A DNA stretch of 64,000 nt from Rhodobacter sp. TJ_12 (GCF_020023995.1 NZ_NRRD01000018.1:1-64000), one strand, 5' to 3'; shown: positions 16,645-28,721, numbered from the stretch's first letter. A program made the numbers and translations. The notes: a model not told the origin generated them from the letters alone.

Positions 16645-16669
16645 AAAGCCCCGCGCTGGGCGAGGCTTT
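16645..16669 (-). terminator. Stem-loop ending the CoA-transferase operon
   Basis: AAAGCC and GGCTTT close a hairpin with an inner GC-rich helix just beyond the scoB stop at 16680. On the minus strand it is followed by TTTCATCCTT, a weak U-rich tail. Confidence 0.6.
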
Positions 16670-16679
16670 TGGGGTTTGC

Positions 16680-17309
16680 TTAGTCGACGATGGTGGCCTC
16701 GGTCGCGGCGCGCAATTCTGCCTCGGTCACGCCATCGGCGAGTTCCACAATTTTCAGCCCGCCCGGGACCACATCCATCACGCCAAGGTTGGAGATGATC
16801 CGATCCACCACCGCTTTACCGGTGAGCGGCAGGGTGCATTTGTGCAAGACCTTGGAATCGCCGTGCTTGTTGGTGTGATCCATCACCACCACCACGCGCT
16901 TGACCCCGGCCACAAGATCCATTGCCCCGCCCATGCCCTTGACGAGCTTGCCAGGGATCATCCAGTTTGCCAGATCGCCCTCTTCGCTGACCTCCATCGC
17001 GCCCAAGATCGCCATTGCGATTTTGCCGCCACGGATCATGCCAAAGCTGGTGGCACTATCAAAATAGACGGTCTGGGGCAGTTCGGTGATGGTTTGCTTG
17101 CCCGCGTTGATCAGATCGGGGTCTTCTTCGCCCTCATAGGGAAAGGGGCCCATGCCAAGCATCCCGTTTTCCGATTGCAGCGTGACCGAAACGCCCTCGG
17201 GGATGAAGTTCGGCACCAAGGTCGGAATGCCGATGCCAAGGTTCACATAGGTGCCGTCTTGTAGCTCTTTCGCGGCGCGCGCCGCCATCTGGTTGCGATC
17301 CCACGCCAT
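16680..17309 (-). CDS. scoB: 3-oxoacid CoA-transferase, subunit B
   Basis: 209 residues from MAWDRNQMAAR, with GGGGAGG seven bases before the ATG at 17309. The family I catalytic glutamate sits in QSENGMLGMGPFP, with GIGIPTLVPNFI before it and LVAGVKRVVVVMDHT after it. Together with subunit A it moves CoA between succinyl-CoA and acetoacetate or a similar 3-oxoacid. A small ORF lies between the two subunits, which are normally directly adjacent. Its start region is repeated exactly at the scoA end, see the repeat entries. Confidence 0.9.
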   Translation of the reverse strand: MAWDRNQMAARAAKELQDGTYVNLGIGIPTLVPNFIPEGVSVTLQSENGMLGMGPFPYEGEEDPDLINAGKQTITELPQTVYFDSATSFGMIRGGKIAMAILGAMEVSEEGDLANWMIPGKLVKGMGGAMDLVAGVKRVVVVMDHTNKHGDSKVLHKCTLPLTGKAVVDRIISNLGVMDVVPGGLKIVELADGVTEAELRAATEATIVD

Positions 17310-17323
17310 GATCACGCCTCCCC
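17307..17323. repeat. 17-bp direct repeat, copy 1 (scoB start region)
   Basis: On the plus strand it reads CATGATCACGCCTCCCC and is identical to 17525-17541. It carries the last codons of the small ORF, its stop, the ribosome site and the scoB ATG. The copies are 218 bases apart and bound the extra small ORF. Confidence 0.9.
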
Positions 17324-17527
17324 AAGTTGATGAACAATTTCGTCGAGAGACTCGACAATTGCACCCTGAACATGGGCGTTCATTAAACTTTGGGCCAACT
17401 CCAATTCGGCAGATAACCTTGCTTGGGAGGAAGCAAAGACTTCATCTTCAAGTAAGCTCTTGGCCTCGCCTCTAAAGTAAATGAACAGATCAATTGTGTC
17501 GGCTGCATCGGGCCAATTCTTCGGCAT
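17312..17527 (-). CDS. Small inserted ORF of unknown function inside scoAB
   Basis: 71 residues from the ATG at 17527 (MPKNWPDAADTIDLFIYFRG). It has the same GGGGAGG ribosome site as scoB because of a 17-bp duplication. The protein is acidic, predicted helical (ARLSAELELAQSLMNAHVQG) and ends QLGEA, the same last residues GEA as scoA. GC content of this 218-base segment is close to 50%, well below the flanking genes, and codon use differs (AAA, TTA, AGT). I do not recognise a family. Its placement suggests insertion of a foreign segment that kept the operon translatable. It may instead be a non-functional filler. Confidence 0.6.
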   Translation of the reverse strand: MPKNWPDAADTIDLFIYFRGEAKSLLEDEVFASSQARLSAELELAQSLMNAHVQGAIVESLDEIVHQLGEA

Positions 17528-17541
17528 GATCACGCCTCCCC
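17525..17541. repeat. 17-bp direct repeat, copy 2 (scoA end)
   Basis: Identical to 17307-17323. It contains the scoA stop codon, two spacer bases and the ATG of the small ORF, so scoA now reads into the small ORF exactly as it presumably once read into scoB. Confidence 0.9.
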
Positions 17542-18282
17542 TTTGTCGCCGCAGCCGCCACCGGCCCCTGCCGGGGTCGGGGCATCCGCGCGTTTGCGCG
17601 TGGTGCGCTGTTCGATGCGCTTTTCATGCTGGCCTTGCACAAGGCGGTGCACATAGATGCCCGGCAGGTGGATGTGGTCGGGGTCAAGGCTGCCCACGGG
17701 CACGATTTCCTCTACCTCCATCACGCAGACCTTGCCGCACATCGCGGCAGGCGGGTTGAAGTTGCGCGCGGTCTTGCGGAAAATCGCATTCCCAGAGGTA
17801 TCCGCCTTCCACGCTTTGACGATCGAGACATCGGCGAAGATGCCGGTTTCCAGAATATAGGTCTCGCCGTTGAAGTCTTTGTGCTCTTTGCCCTCGGCAA
17901 TCACCGTGCCGACGCCGGTTTTGGTGTAAAAGCCCGGAATGCCGTGGCCCGCCGCGCGCATCCGCTCGGCCAAAGTGCCTTGGGGATTGAATTCGAGTTC
18001 AAGCTCGCCCGACAGATATTGCCGCATAAATTCGGCATTCTCGCCCACGTAAGACGAGATCATCTTTTTGATCTGCTTGGTATCCAGCAGCTTGCCAAGG
18101 CCAAAGCCATCCACGCCGCAGTTGTTCGAGGCGATGGTGATATCCTTCACGCCGCTTTCAACCAGCGCATCGATGCAAAGCTCTGGGATACCACACAGGC
18201 CAAATCCTCCCGCGGCCAGTGTCATCCCGTCGAACAAAAGCCCGTCAAGGGCTTCTGCCGCCGAGCCGTAAATCTTGTTCAT
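17530..18282 (-). CDS. scoA: 3-oxoacid CoA-transferase, subunit A
   Basis: 250 residues. Family I CoA-transferase alpha subunit with the glycine-rich CoA motif [17 protein letters not shown] near residue 21, [18 protein letters not shown], and [20 protein letters not shown]. The last 35 residues ([20 protein letters not shown]) are a basic and Gly-rich extension. It is first in the operon, with scoB 220 bases downstream instead of directly adjacent because of the inserted ORF. The operon serves ketone-body or short-chain acyl use, for instance together with polyhydroxybutyrate turnover. Confidence 0.9.
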   Translation of the reverse strand: MNKIYGSAAEALDGLLFDGMTLAAGGFGLCGIPELCIDALVESGVKDITIASNNCGVDGFGLGKLLDTKQIKKMISSYVGENAEFMRQYLSGELELEFNPQGTLAERMRAAGHGIPGFYTKTGVGTVIAEGKEHKDFNGETYILETGIFADVSIVKAWKADTSGNAIFRKTARNFNPPAAMCGKVCVMEVEEIVPVGSLDPDHIHLPGIYVHRLVQGQHEKRIEQRTTRKRADAPTPAGAGGGCGDKGEA

Positions 18283-18359
18283 GGAAACCTCCCGAAATCC
18301 CTTCGGAAAGTTGTGACGAAGCTAGGCACGCAAGTCAATTGCCGCGTCGCGGCGTGGGC

Positions 18360-21014
<2,655 letters not shown>

Positions 21015-21109
21015 GACTTCCTCTTGTTCACTCTTCGCAATAGGCTGAGGGCGGACCATGCGGGGCGATTGGGGGGAATGTCAATCCGGCATGAAACGCC
21101 CGCTTTGGC

Positions 21110-22270
21110 CTAGCCCCGGCTAAGCAAGCCCCCCGGATGGCGGATCACTTCGCCCTCGATCTCAAGCGTCACAAGGGCGCGTGACAGGGTGGCCGCATCC
21201 GTGCCCAGATCGCGGATGACCGCGTCTTCTGGCGTGGGCGCTGGCCCCAAAAGCGCCAAAAGCCGCCCGCGTAGATCGGTCTGTTGTGTGGGCGCAGCAG
21301 GGGGCGTGGCGGCTTGCGCCGGGGGCGCAGGTGGTGATGCGGCGGCGCGCGGGGCGGCTTCTGTCGCGGACGCAACATTTGGGCCAAGCGCCTCCAGCAC
21401 GTCATCGGCGCCGCGAATGAGCGTGGCGCCATCGCGGATCAGCATGTTGCAGCCTGCGGCGCGCGCATCCATCGGGTGGCCGGGCACGGCCATCACGTCA
21501 CGTCCGTAATCAAGCGCCATCCGCGCGGTCAAAAGGCTGCCCGAACGGGCGGCGGCTTCCACCACCAAAGTGGCGCGCGATAGCGCAGCGATGATCCGGT
21601 TGCGCTGCGGAAAATGGCGCGCTTGGGGTTCCACCCCCGGCGGCACTTCCGACAAGCGCAGCCCGGATTGGGCGATTTTCGCGGCCAGCGCCCGGTTTTC
21701 TTGTGGGTAAATCACATCAATGCCGCCAGCCATGACGGCAATGGTTCCGGTGGGCAGGGCGGCATCATGGGCGGCGGCGTCAATGCCGCGCGCAAGCCCG
21801 GAAATGACCGTGAACTCTGCTTTGCCAAGCTCTGCCGCGAGCCGTTGCGCCATGCGCAGCCCCAAGGAAGAGGCGTTTCGCGCCCCCACAAGCGCCACGC
21901 GCGGGCGGCGCAAAAGGGTGGTATCTCCCAGCGCCCACAGAAGCGGTGGCGCATCGGAAAATTCTGAAAGATCGGTGGGATAGGCGGGCTGCCCGGGCAG
22001 CAAAAGCTGCGCCCCCGCGCGCCGCCCGGCGGCCAGCTCCGCCTCGGCTACGCCCAGTGGGCAGGGTGCATAGCCCGAGGCCCCCGCGGCCCGCGCCACA
22101 TCGGGAAGCGCGGCCAGCGCGGCCTGCGCATTGCCATGTTCTGCCAAAAGTCGGTGGAAGGTTGTCGCGCCGACGCGACGGGAGCGAGCGAGGCGGAGAA
22201 ACGAAAGCTCGTCTTCTTCCGTGGTGGGTGGGGTGAAGGGGGTGGGGTAAGAAAACAAACCTGTTTTCAT
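21110..22270 (-). CDS. dprA: DNA-processing protein DprA
   Basis: 386 residues from MKTGLFSYPTPFTPP, with GGAGGGA before the ATG; the upstream open frame is non-coding. The Rossmann core has VALVGARNASSLGLRMAQ, SGLARGIDAAAHDAAL, AVMAGGIDVIYPQEN and VVEAAARSGSLLTA. A winged-helix domain closes the chain (LLALLGPAPTPEDAVIRDL, LEIEGEVIRHPGG). DprA loads RecA onto incoming single strands during natural transformation. Between these domains is an Ala/Pro-rich linker. It sits upstream of topA. Confidence 0.93.
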   Translation of the reverse strand: MKTGLFSYPTPFTPPTTEEDELSFLRLARSRRVGATTFHRLLAEHGNAQAALAALPDVARAAGASGYAPCPLGVAEAELAAGRRAGAQLLLPGQPAYPTDLSEFSDAPPLLWALGDTTLLRRPRVALVGARNASSLGLRMAQRLAAELGKAEFTVISGLARGIDAAAHDAALPTGTIAVMAGGIDVIYPQENRALAAKIAQSGLRLSEVPPGVEPQARHFPQRNRIIAALSRATLVVEAAARSGSLLTARMALDYGRDVMAVPGHPMDARAAGCNMLIRDGATLIRGADDVLEALGPNVASATEAAPRAAASPPAPPAQAATPPAAPTQQTDLRGRLLALLGPAPTPEDAVIRDLGTDAATLSRALVTLEIEGEVIRHPGGLLSRG

Positions 22271-22398
22271 CCGTCCCTCCGCCTCGTTCGCAAGATCAAC
22301 GTGACGCGTTAATCTTAATAAAGAGTTACCGAAAACGCGATTCGCCTCAAGGTTGTAAATTATTTTCTCAAACACGTCGAAATTTGAAGCTTTTTGCC

Positions 22399-23820
22399 TC
22401 AGGTGGCCGAGCCCCCTACCGTAAGCCCCGAAATCAGAAGCGTCGGTTGCCCCACGCCAACCGGAACCCATTGCCCGGCCTTGCCGCAATTGCCAATGCC
22501 CGGGTCCAGCGCCATGTCATTGCCGATGGCGCGAATCCCCTTCATCGCGGCCGGGCCATCGCCCACCAATGTTGCGCCCTTAACCGGGGCGCCGACGACA
22601 CCGTTTTTCACCCGATAGGCCTCGGTGCAGTTGAAAACGAATTTGCCATTGGTGATATCGACCTGCCCGCCGCCGAAACCCACGGCATAGATGCCATCTT
22701 TCAGATCGGCCAAAATCTCTGCCGGGTCGGTGGTGCCGCCCAGCATGTAGGTGTTGGTCATGCGCGGCATCGGCGGGTGGGCATGGCCTTCGCGTCGCCC
22801 GTTGCCGGTGGGGGGCACCCCCATCAGGCGGGCGTTTTGCCGGTCCTGCATATAGCCCACCAGCACGCCATCTTCGATCAGCACATTGCGCGCCGAGGGC
22901 GTGCCCTCGTCGTCGATGGAGATCGAGCCGCGCCGGTCGGGGATCGTGCCATCATCCACTACGGTCACGCCTTTGGCGGCGACCTGTGTGCCCATCAGCC
23001 CGGCAAAGGCCGAGCTTTTTTTGCGGTTGAAATCGCCCTCAAGCCCGTGGCCCACCGCCTCATGCAGCATCACGCCGGGCCAGCCGGGGCCAAGCACCAC
23101 GTCAAACGCCCCGGCAGGCGCGGGTTCTGCGGCAAGGTTCACCAGCGCGATGCGCAACGCCTCGCGCGCCGAGCGTTGCCAGTGATGCGGCTCAATCAGC
23201 CCCGCCAGCCCGAACCGGCCCCCGCCGCCGTGGCTGCCGCTTTCACGCCGCCCGTTTTCCTCGACAATGACCGAAACATTGAGCCGCGCCATCGGGCGGA
23301 TGTCGCTGACCAGCCCGCCTTCGGGGCGCAGAATGAACACCTCTTGCAGGCTGGCGGCCAGTGCGACGCTAACCTGAACAACGCGCTTGTCCAGATCGCG
23401 GGTGAAGGCATCGACTTCGCGCAAAAGGTCGATTTTCGCCGCAAAGGGGGCGTCTGCCATCGGATCGGCATTGCCATAAAGTGCGCGATTGGTGCGGGAG
23501 GGTGGCGGGGCCATCACGCCCCCCCCATTGCCCACAGCAAGCCGCGCGGTTTCGGCGGCGCGTTTCAGGGCGGCTTCGGAAATCTCGGTCGCATGGGCGA
23601 AGCCGGACACCTCGCCCTTCACGGCACGCAGGCCAAACCCTTCGGAAGCATCGTAAGAGGCGTTTTTCACCCGGCCATCATCAAAGATCAATGCTTCGGA
23701 GCGTCGCCGCTCAAGGAACAACTCGCCATCTTCCGCGCCGGCCGTGGCGTGGCGCAGCACCGCCAGCGCGCTGGCCTCGTCGATATGGGTCTCGAAGGGG
23801 GCGAACTGGTCCTGGCTCAT
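22399..23820 (-). CDS. tldD: Metalloprotease TldD
   Basis: 473 residues; AAAAGGAG precedes the ATG at 23820 (MSQDQFAPFE). The zinc site HEAVGHGLEGDFNRK (residues 253-267) and the conserved regions FDDGRVKNASYDASEGFGLR and NGHAHPP-type turn (GRREGHAHPPMPRMTNTYML) identify TldD. With its partner TldE (PmbA) it degrades unfolded or leader peptides, for example in microcin maturation. No pmbA gene is adjacent; the two are usually unlinked in this group. It is a single gene, divergent from thrC. Confidence 0.93.
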   Translation of the reverse strand: MSQDQFAPFETHIDEASALAVLRHATAGAEDGELFLERRRSEALIFDDGRVKNASYDASEGFGLRAVKGEVSGFAHATEISEAALKRAAETARLAVGNGGGVMAPPPSRTNRALYGNADPMADAPFAAKIDLLREVDAFTRDLDKRVVQVSVALAASLQEVFILRPEGGLVSDIRPMARLNVSVIVEENGRRESGSHGGGGRFGLAGLIEPHHWQRSAREALRIALVNLAAEPAPAGAFDVVLGPGWPGVMLHEAVGHGLEGDFNRKKSSAFAGLMGTQVAAKGVTVVDDGTIPDRRGSISIDDEGTPSARNVLIEDGVLVGYMQDRQNARLMGVPPTGNGRREGHAHPPMPRMTNTYMLGGTTDPAEILADLKDGIYAVGFGGGQVDITNGKFVFNCTEAYRVKNGVVGAPVKGATLVGDGPAAMKGIRAIGNDMALDPGIGNCGKAGQWVPVGVGQPTLLISGLTVGGSAT

Positions 23821-24001
23821 CGCGGGCTCCTTTTCTGCATCGTTCACAGATAGGGGGCAGTGGGGCGAAAGGGAAGCCGATCACGCAAATGCGCGCCGGT
23901 TCGGCGGGTTGCGGCGATTTCCCTTGCATCACTGGGGCTGACAAGGTTTGCGATCTCGCGTATCTCGCGTATCACGCGGCAACGCAAGAAAAGGGCGAAC
24001 G

Positions 24002-25393
24002 ATGCGCTATATCTCCACCCGGGGGCAGGCCCCGGTTCTCAGCTTTGCCGAGGCGATGTTGACCGGGCTTGCCCGCGATGGCGGCCTTTACGTGCCCGAA
24101 TGGGTGCCGGCGATGCGCCCCGGGGAAATCGCGGACCTTGCCGGGCGCAGCTATGAAGAGGTGGCGTTCCGGGTGATGTCGCCGTTCATTGGCGCGGCGT
24201 TTACCGAGGCCGAACTGCGCGGCGCGATTGAACGTGCCTATGCGGGCTTTGGTCATGCCGCGCGCGCGCCCTTGGTGCAATTGGCGCCGGGCCATCACTT
24301 ATTGGAACTGTTCCACGGCCCGACGCTGGCGTTCAAAGATTTCGCAATGCAGATCATTGGCCAGTTGTTTCAGCTTGCACTAGCAAAAGAGGGCAAGCGG
24401 ATCACCATCGTGGGCGCAACCTCGGGCGATACCGGCTCTGCGGCGATCGAGGCGTTCAAGGGTCTTGAAAACGTCGATGTCTTCATCCTGTTCCCGCATG
24501 GGCGCGTGTCCGAGGTGCAGCGCCGCCAGATGACGACGCCGGCCGAAGACAATGTGCATGCGCTGGCGCTGGGCGGCACCTTTGACGATTGCCAAAACCG
24601 GCTCAAGGATATGTTCAACGATTTCGCCTTCCGCGACGAGGTCGGGCTGGCGGGCGTGAACTCGATCAATTGGGCGCGGGTGTTGGCGCAGGTGGTGTAT
24701 TACTTCACAGCCGCCGTCAGCCTTGGCGCGCCCGAGCGCAAGATCAGCTTCACCGTGCCGACGGGCAACTTTGGCGACATTTTCGCGGGCTATATCGCCA
24801 AGGAAATGGGGCTGCCGATCGATAAGCTGGTGATCGCCACGAACCAAAACGACATTTTGCACCGCTGCCTGACCACGGGCGATTACCGCATGGATGGAGT
24901 GAAACCCTCGATCAGCCCGTCGATGGATATTCAAATCTCGTCCAATTTCGAACGCGCGTTGTTCTTTGCCTATGGCAAGGATGGCGCGGCCGTTGCGCAA
25001 TTGATGGATGAACTGAAAACCAACGGCGGGTTCAGCGTGTCGCAAGGGGCGCTGGAGACCCTGCGCGAGATTTATGGCTCGGCCAGCGTATCCGAGGCCG
25101 AAACCAGCGAAACGATTGCTGAAGAACTGGCCCGTTCGGGCGAGCTTTTGTGCCCGCATTCCGCCGTGGGCGTGCGTGTGGGCCACGCCCATGCCCATGC
25201 GCCGGTGCCGATGGTGACGCTGGCCACCGCGCATCCGGCCAAATTCCCCGATGCGGTGGAGGCCGCGACCGGCGTTCGCCCGCCGTTGCCCGCGCGCATG
25301 GCGGATCTGTTCGCGCGTGAGGAACGCGTCACCCGTGTGCCCAATGATCTGGCCGCGCTGGAAGCCTTGATCCGCAAGGAGCGCCGCGCATGA
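24002..25393 (+). CDS. thrC: Threonine synthase
   Basis: 463 residues from MRYISTRGQAPVLSFAEAML. It is a fold-type II PLP enzyme of the long (yeast/E. coli) class. The PLP lysine lies in GPTLAFKDFAMQ (K112), and the phosphate loop is VGATSGDTGSAAIEAF. The enzyme converts O-phosphohomoserine to threonine. The stop overlaps the ATG of the next gene (ATGA at 25390-25393), so thrC, the M16 peptidase and an acetyltransferase form one tightly coupled operon, an arrangement I recall as common in Rhodobacterales. Confidence 0.95.
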   Translation: MRYISTRGQAPVLSFAEAMLTGLARDGGLYVPEWVPAMRPGEIADLAGRSYEEVAFRVMSPFIGAAFTEAELRGAIERAYAGFGHAARAPLVQLAPGHHLLELFHGPTLAFKDFAMQIIGQLFQLALAKEGKRITIVGATSGDTGSAAIEAFKGLENVDVFILFPHGRVSEVQRRQMTTPAEDNVHALALGGTFDDCQNRLKDMFNDFAFRDEVGLAGVNSINWARVLAQVVYYFTAAVSLGAPERKISFTVPTGNFGDIFAGYIAKEMGLPIDKLVIATNQNDILHRCLTTGDYRMDGVKPSISPSMDIQISSNFERALFFAYGKDGAAVAQLMDELKTNGGFSVSQGALETLREIYGSASVSEAETSETIAEELARSGELLCPHSAVGVRVGHAHAHAPVPMVTLATAHPAKFPDAVEAATGVRPPLPARMADLFAREERVTRVPNDLAALEALIRKERRA

Positions 25394-26649
25394 TCGAGCT
25401 GACGACGCTGCCAAATGGGTTGCGCATCGTCACCGAGCGGATGCCGAGCCTTGCCTCGGCCTCCATCGGGATCTGGGTGCAGGCGGGCGGGCGGCATGAG
25501 CGGCTTGAGCAAAACGGGATTGCGCATTTCCTTGAACATATGGCGTTCAAGGGCACCAAGACCCGCTCTGCCTTGGCCATTGCCGAGGCGATCGAGGATG
25601 TGGGCGGCTATATCAACGCCTATACCTCGCGCGAGGCGACGGCTTATTACGCGCGGGTGCTGGGCGCCGATGTCGGGCTCGCGCTTGATGTGATTGCCGA
25701 TATCGTGCTCAACCCGGTGTTCGACACCCGCGAGATCGAGGTGGAACGCCACGTGATCTTGCAAGAGATCGGCCAGACGCTCGACACGCCCGACGATATC
25801 ATTTTCGACTGGTTGCAAGAGGCGGCCTATCCCGATCAGGCGATCGGGCGCACGATTCTTGGCCCGGCAGGCAATATCGAGCGGTTCGGGCGTGCCGATC
25901 TGGCGCAATTCGTGTCGGAACATTACGGCCCGGACCAGATGATCTTGTCCGCTGCGGGGGCGGTGGATCATGCCGAAGTGGTGAAACAGGCCGAAGACTT
26001 GTTTGGCCATCTGTCCGCCATCGGCAAACGCGAGGTGCAAAAGGCTGCGTGGTCGGGGCATGAACGGCGCGAGATCAAGGACCTTGAACAGGTCCATTTT
26101 GCGCTGGCCTTTGAGGGGCCTTCGTATCAGGACGCCGATCTTTACACCGCGCAAGTCTATGCCACGGCGTTGGGGGGTGGCATGTCTTCGCGGCTGTTTC
26201 AAAAAATCCGCGAAGAACGGGGCCTGTGCTATTCGATCTTCGCGCAGGCCGGGGCCTATGACGATACGGGCATGGTCACGATCTATGCGGGCACCTCGGG
26301 CGAGGAGGTCGCGGATCTGTGCGGGCTGACGGTCGATGAGCTTAAGCGGGCCGCCGAAGACATGACCGAGGCCGAGGTCGCCCGCGCTCGCTCGCAGATG
26401 AAGGCGGGCATGTTGATGGGGCTGGAAAGTCCGTCAAGCCGCGCCGAGCGGATGGCGCGCACCTTGGCGATTTGGGGCCGGGTGCCGGGGCTGGACGAAG
26501 TGTCGACCCGGATCGATGCCGTCAGCATGGAGGCGGTGCGCGATTATGCGGGTCGGATGCTGTCGCAAGATCGCACGGCGCTCGCACTTTATGGGCCGGC
26601 CCAGGGCGCGCCCGATTTTGCGGGGCTGCGGCGCAGATTGGCTGCCTGA
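25390..26649 (+). CDS. M16 family zinc peptidase (processing-peptidase-like)
   Basis: 419 residues. The inverted zinc motif HFLEHMAFKGT (H-x-x-E-H) lies near residue 55, with the third ligand glutamate in the region REIEVERHVILQEIG. It has the N-terminal catalytic half and the C-terminal M16_C half (SSRLFQKIREERGLCYSI). This matches the soluble bacterial relatives of the mitochondrial processing peptidase beta subunit. It is translationally coupled to thrC by ATGA and to the acetyltransferase by TGATG. Physiological substrates are unknown. Confidence 0.9.
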   Translation: MIELTTLPNGLRIVTERMPSLASASIGIWVQAGGRHERLEQNGIAHFLEHMAFKGTKTRSALAIAEAIEDVGGYINAYTSREATAYYARVLGADVGLALDVIADIVLNPVFDTREIEVERHVILQEIGQTLDTPDDIIFDWLQEAAYPDQAIGRTILGPAGNIERFGRADLAQFVSEHYGPDQMILSAAGAVDHAEVVKQAEDLFGHLSAIGKREVQKAAWSGHERREIKDLEQVHFALAFEGPSYQDADLYTAQVYATALGGGMSSRLFQKIREERGLCYSIFAQAGAYDDTGMVTIYAGTSGEEVADLCGLTVDELKRAAEDMTEAEVARARSQMKAGMLMGLESPSSRAERMARTLAIWGRVPGLDEVSTRIDAVSMEAVRDYAGRMLSQDRTALALYGPAQGAPDFAGLRRRLAA

Positions 26650-27233
26650 TGTTCATGCGTCGTCGGAAACCATTGGTCGAAACAGAGCGGCTGACGCTGC
26701 GTTTGCCGACGCATTCCGACTATCGCGGCTGGGCGAGCCTGCGGGCGGAAAGCCGCGATTTCTTGATGCCGTGGGAACCGGCGTGGTCGGTCGATCATCT
26801 GGGCCGCAAGGCATTTTCTAACCGGGTCTATTGGGCCGCACGGGCCGAGGCTGCGGGCACGGCCTTGCCCTTTTTCCTGATCGATAACCGCACCGGCGGG
26901 GTTTTGGGCGCGATCACGCTCGACAATATCCGGCGCGGCCCGGCACAGGCGGGCACTTTGGGCTATTGGGTGGGGGCAAGATATGCCCGCCAAGGCTACA
27001 TGCGCGAGGCGATTTCTGCCGTGGTCGATTACGCCTTCGGGCCGATGGATTTGAGCCGGATCGAAGCCGCCTGCCTGCCCGAGAATGCGGCCTCGCGCGG
27101 GGTGCTGGAAAAGTCGGGTTTCAAATACGAAGGCGTGGCGCAAAGCTATTTGCAGATCAATGGGCGCTGGCGCAATCACGTCCTTTATTCCAACCTACGC
27201 GCGGATCGGCGCGGGCGCACCGATACCGGCTAA
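26649..27233 (+). CDS. GNAT acetyltransferase, RimJ-like
   Basis: 194 residues. Start ATG at 26649 overlaps the M16 stop (TGATG). The pattern ETERLTLRLPTHSDY, GAITLDNIRRGPAQAGTLGY, WVGARYARQGYMREAISAVV and NAASRGVLEKSGFKYEG is that of the RimJ/RimL acetyltransferases that modify protein N-termini or other amines; the acetyl-CoA loop is ARQGYMRE. It follows the peptidase within the same operon. The exact substrate is unknown. Confidence 0.88.
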   Translation: MFMRRRKPLVETERLTLRLPTHSDYRGWASLRAESRDFLMPWEPAWSVDHLGRKAFSNRVYWAARAEAAGTALPFFLIDNRTGGVLGAITLDNIRRGPAQAGTLGYWVGARYARQGYMREAISAVVDYAFGPMDLSRIEAACLPENAASRGVLEKSGFKYEGVAQSYLQINGRWRNHVLYSNLRADRRGRTDTG

Positions 27234-27270
27234 GTGCGGCCGGAACGACGACCACAGAAAAGAGGGCAGG

Positions 27271-28680
27271 ATGCTGAACTCCGCCGATGATGCCTTTGTC
27301 CGTAAGCTGGCCGAGGCCCTGCCCGATCTTTGGCTGGGCCCGGCCGAGCCGCGCTATCTGGAAGAACCGCGCGGGCGCTGGAAAGGCCATGCCGGCGTGT
27401 TGGCCAAGCCCGCAAGCACGGCGCAGGTGTCTGCGCTTTTGGCCTTTTGTCATGCGCACCGGGTCGGCGTGGTGCCCTATGGCGGGGGCACAGGGCTTGT
27501 GGGCGGGCAGGTTTGTCCCGACGGGGCCGCGCCAGTTGTTCTGAGCCTTGAAAAGATGGCCGCTTTGCGCGCGGCGGATGCCCAAAGCCTTGTGATCGAG
27601 GCAGGGGCCACCTTGCAAGCGGTGCACGATCATGCGCAGGCGGTGGGGCGGCGCTTTCCGCTCACGCTGGCCAGTCAGGGCTCGGCGCAGATTGGCGGCT
27701 GTCTGGCCACAAATGCGGGCGGGGTCAATGTGCTGCGCTATGGCAATGCGCGCGCACTGTGCTTGGGGCTAGAGGTGGTGCTGGCCGATGGCACGATCTG
27801 GCACGGCCTGAAACGGCTGGCGAAAGATAATACCGGCTATGATCTGCGCGATCTGGTGATCGGGGCCGAAGGCAGCCTTGGGATCATCACCGCCGCAAGC
27901 TTACGGCTTTTCGAACCCCCGGCGGTCGAAGGCACGGCGGTCTTCGCGGTTGCTTCGCCACAGGCGGCGGTTGATCTTTTGGGGGTGGCGCAGGCGCGGT
28001 TCGCGGGCTGCGTCAGTGCGTTTGAACTGATCTCCGGCTGGGGGCTCGGCTTTTTGCGCGAGGTCGGGCCGGACGTGCATCTGCCCTTTGCCCAAGACCC
28101 GGATTGGTCGGTGCTGATTGATCTGGGCTTGCCTGCGGGGATGGAGGCCGAGGCCGCCTTTGCCGATCTATACGAAACGGCGGGCGATCTGGTGCAAGAT
28201 GCCGTTGTGGCGCAATCGGCGGGGCAGGCGGCGCAGCTTTGGCAGATGCGGGAATCCTTGCCCTTGGCGAACCGGCGTATCGGCGCGATTTCCAGCCATG
28301 ATATCGCGGTGCCGGTTGCAGATATCCCGGCCTTCATCACGGCGGCCACCCAGATGATCCGCAAGATGGGGGATTACCGGCTCAACTGTTTTGGCCATGT
28401 GGGCGATGGCAACCTGCATTTCAACGTTTTCCCAGCCAAGGGGCGTGACCGGGCGGATTATGACGCGCACCGCCTCGCGGTGATGGAGGCCGTGCATCAG
28501 TTGGTGGTGGAGCGGTTTGACGGATCCATTTCCGCCGAACATGGGATCGGGCGGCTCAAGGTGGATGCGCTTGCCCGCACCGCAGACCCGGCAAAATTGA
28601 GGATGATGCGGGCGGTCAAATCGGCGCTCGACCCACGCGGTATTTTGAACCCCGGGGTTATCTTGCCAAGCGGTGCGTGA
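27271..28680 (+). CDS. FAD-linked oxidase, GlcD / D-2-hydroxyacid dehydrogenase type
   Basis: 469 residues, with AGAGGGCAGG before the ATG (MLNSADDAFV). It has an FAD-binding-4 domain (VVPYGGGTGLVGGQVCPDG; TLASQGSAQIGGCLATNAGG; GAEGSLGIITAASLRL) and a FAD-oxidase C domain with FGHVGDGNLHFNVFP and EHGIGRLKVDAL, where the histidines bind a metal. Candidates are D-lactate, glycolate or D-2-hydroxyglutarate dehydrogenase; the HGIG ending and length fit D-2-hydroxyglutarate dehydrogenase well. It lies 37 bases after the acetyltransferase and may be read with it. A terminator follows. Confidence 0.87.
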   Translation: MLNSADDAFVRKLAEALPDLWLGPAEPRYLEEPRGRWKGHAGVLAKPASTAQVSALLAFCHAHRVGVVPYGGGTGLVGGQVCPDGAAPVVLSLEKMAALRAADAQSLVIEAGATLQAVHDHAQAVGRRFPLTLASQGSAQIGGCLATNAGGVNVLRYGNARALCLGLEVVLADGTIWHGLKRLAKDNTGYDLRDLVIGAEGSLGIITAASLRLFEPPAVEGTAVFAVASPQAAVDLLGVAQARFAGCVSAFELISGWGLGFLREVGPDVHLPFAQDPDWSVLIDLGLPAGMEAEAAFADLYETAGDLVQDAVVAQSAGQAAQLWQMRESLPLANRRIGAISSHDIAVPVADIPAFITAATQMIRKMGDYRLNCFGHVGDGNLHFNVFPAKGRDRADYDAHRLAVMEAVHQLVVERFDGSISAEHGIGRLKVDALARTADPAKLRMMRAVKSALDPRGILNPGVILPSGA

Positions 28681-28695
28681 GGGCCGGAAATGGGT

Positions 28696-28721
28696 GCGCC
28701 CTGCCGGGGGCGGCAGGGCGC
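28696..28721 (+). terminator. Intrinsic terminator after the FAD-linked oxidase
   Basis: GCGCCCTGCCG and CGGCAGGGCGC form a perfect 11-bp stem with a GGGG loop. It is followed by TGCTCTTTTGG, a short U-rich tail, 15 bases after the stop codon. Confidence 0.8.
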
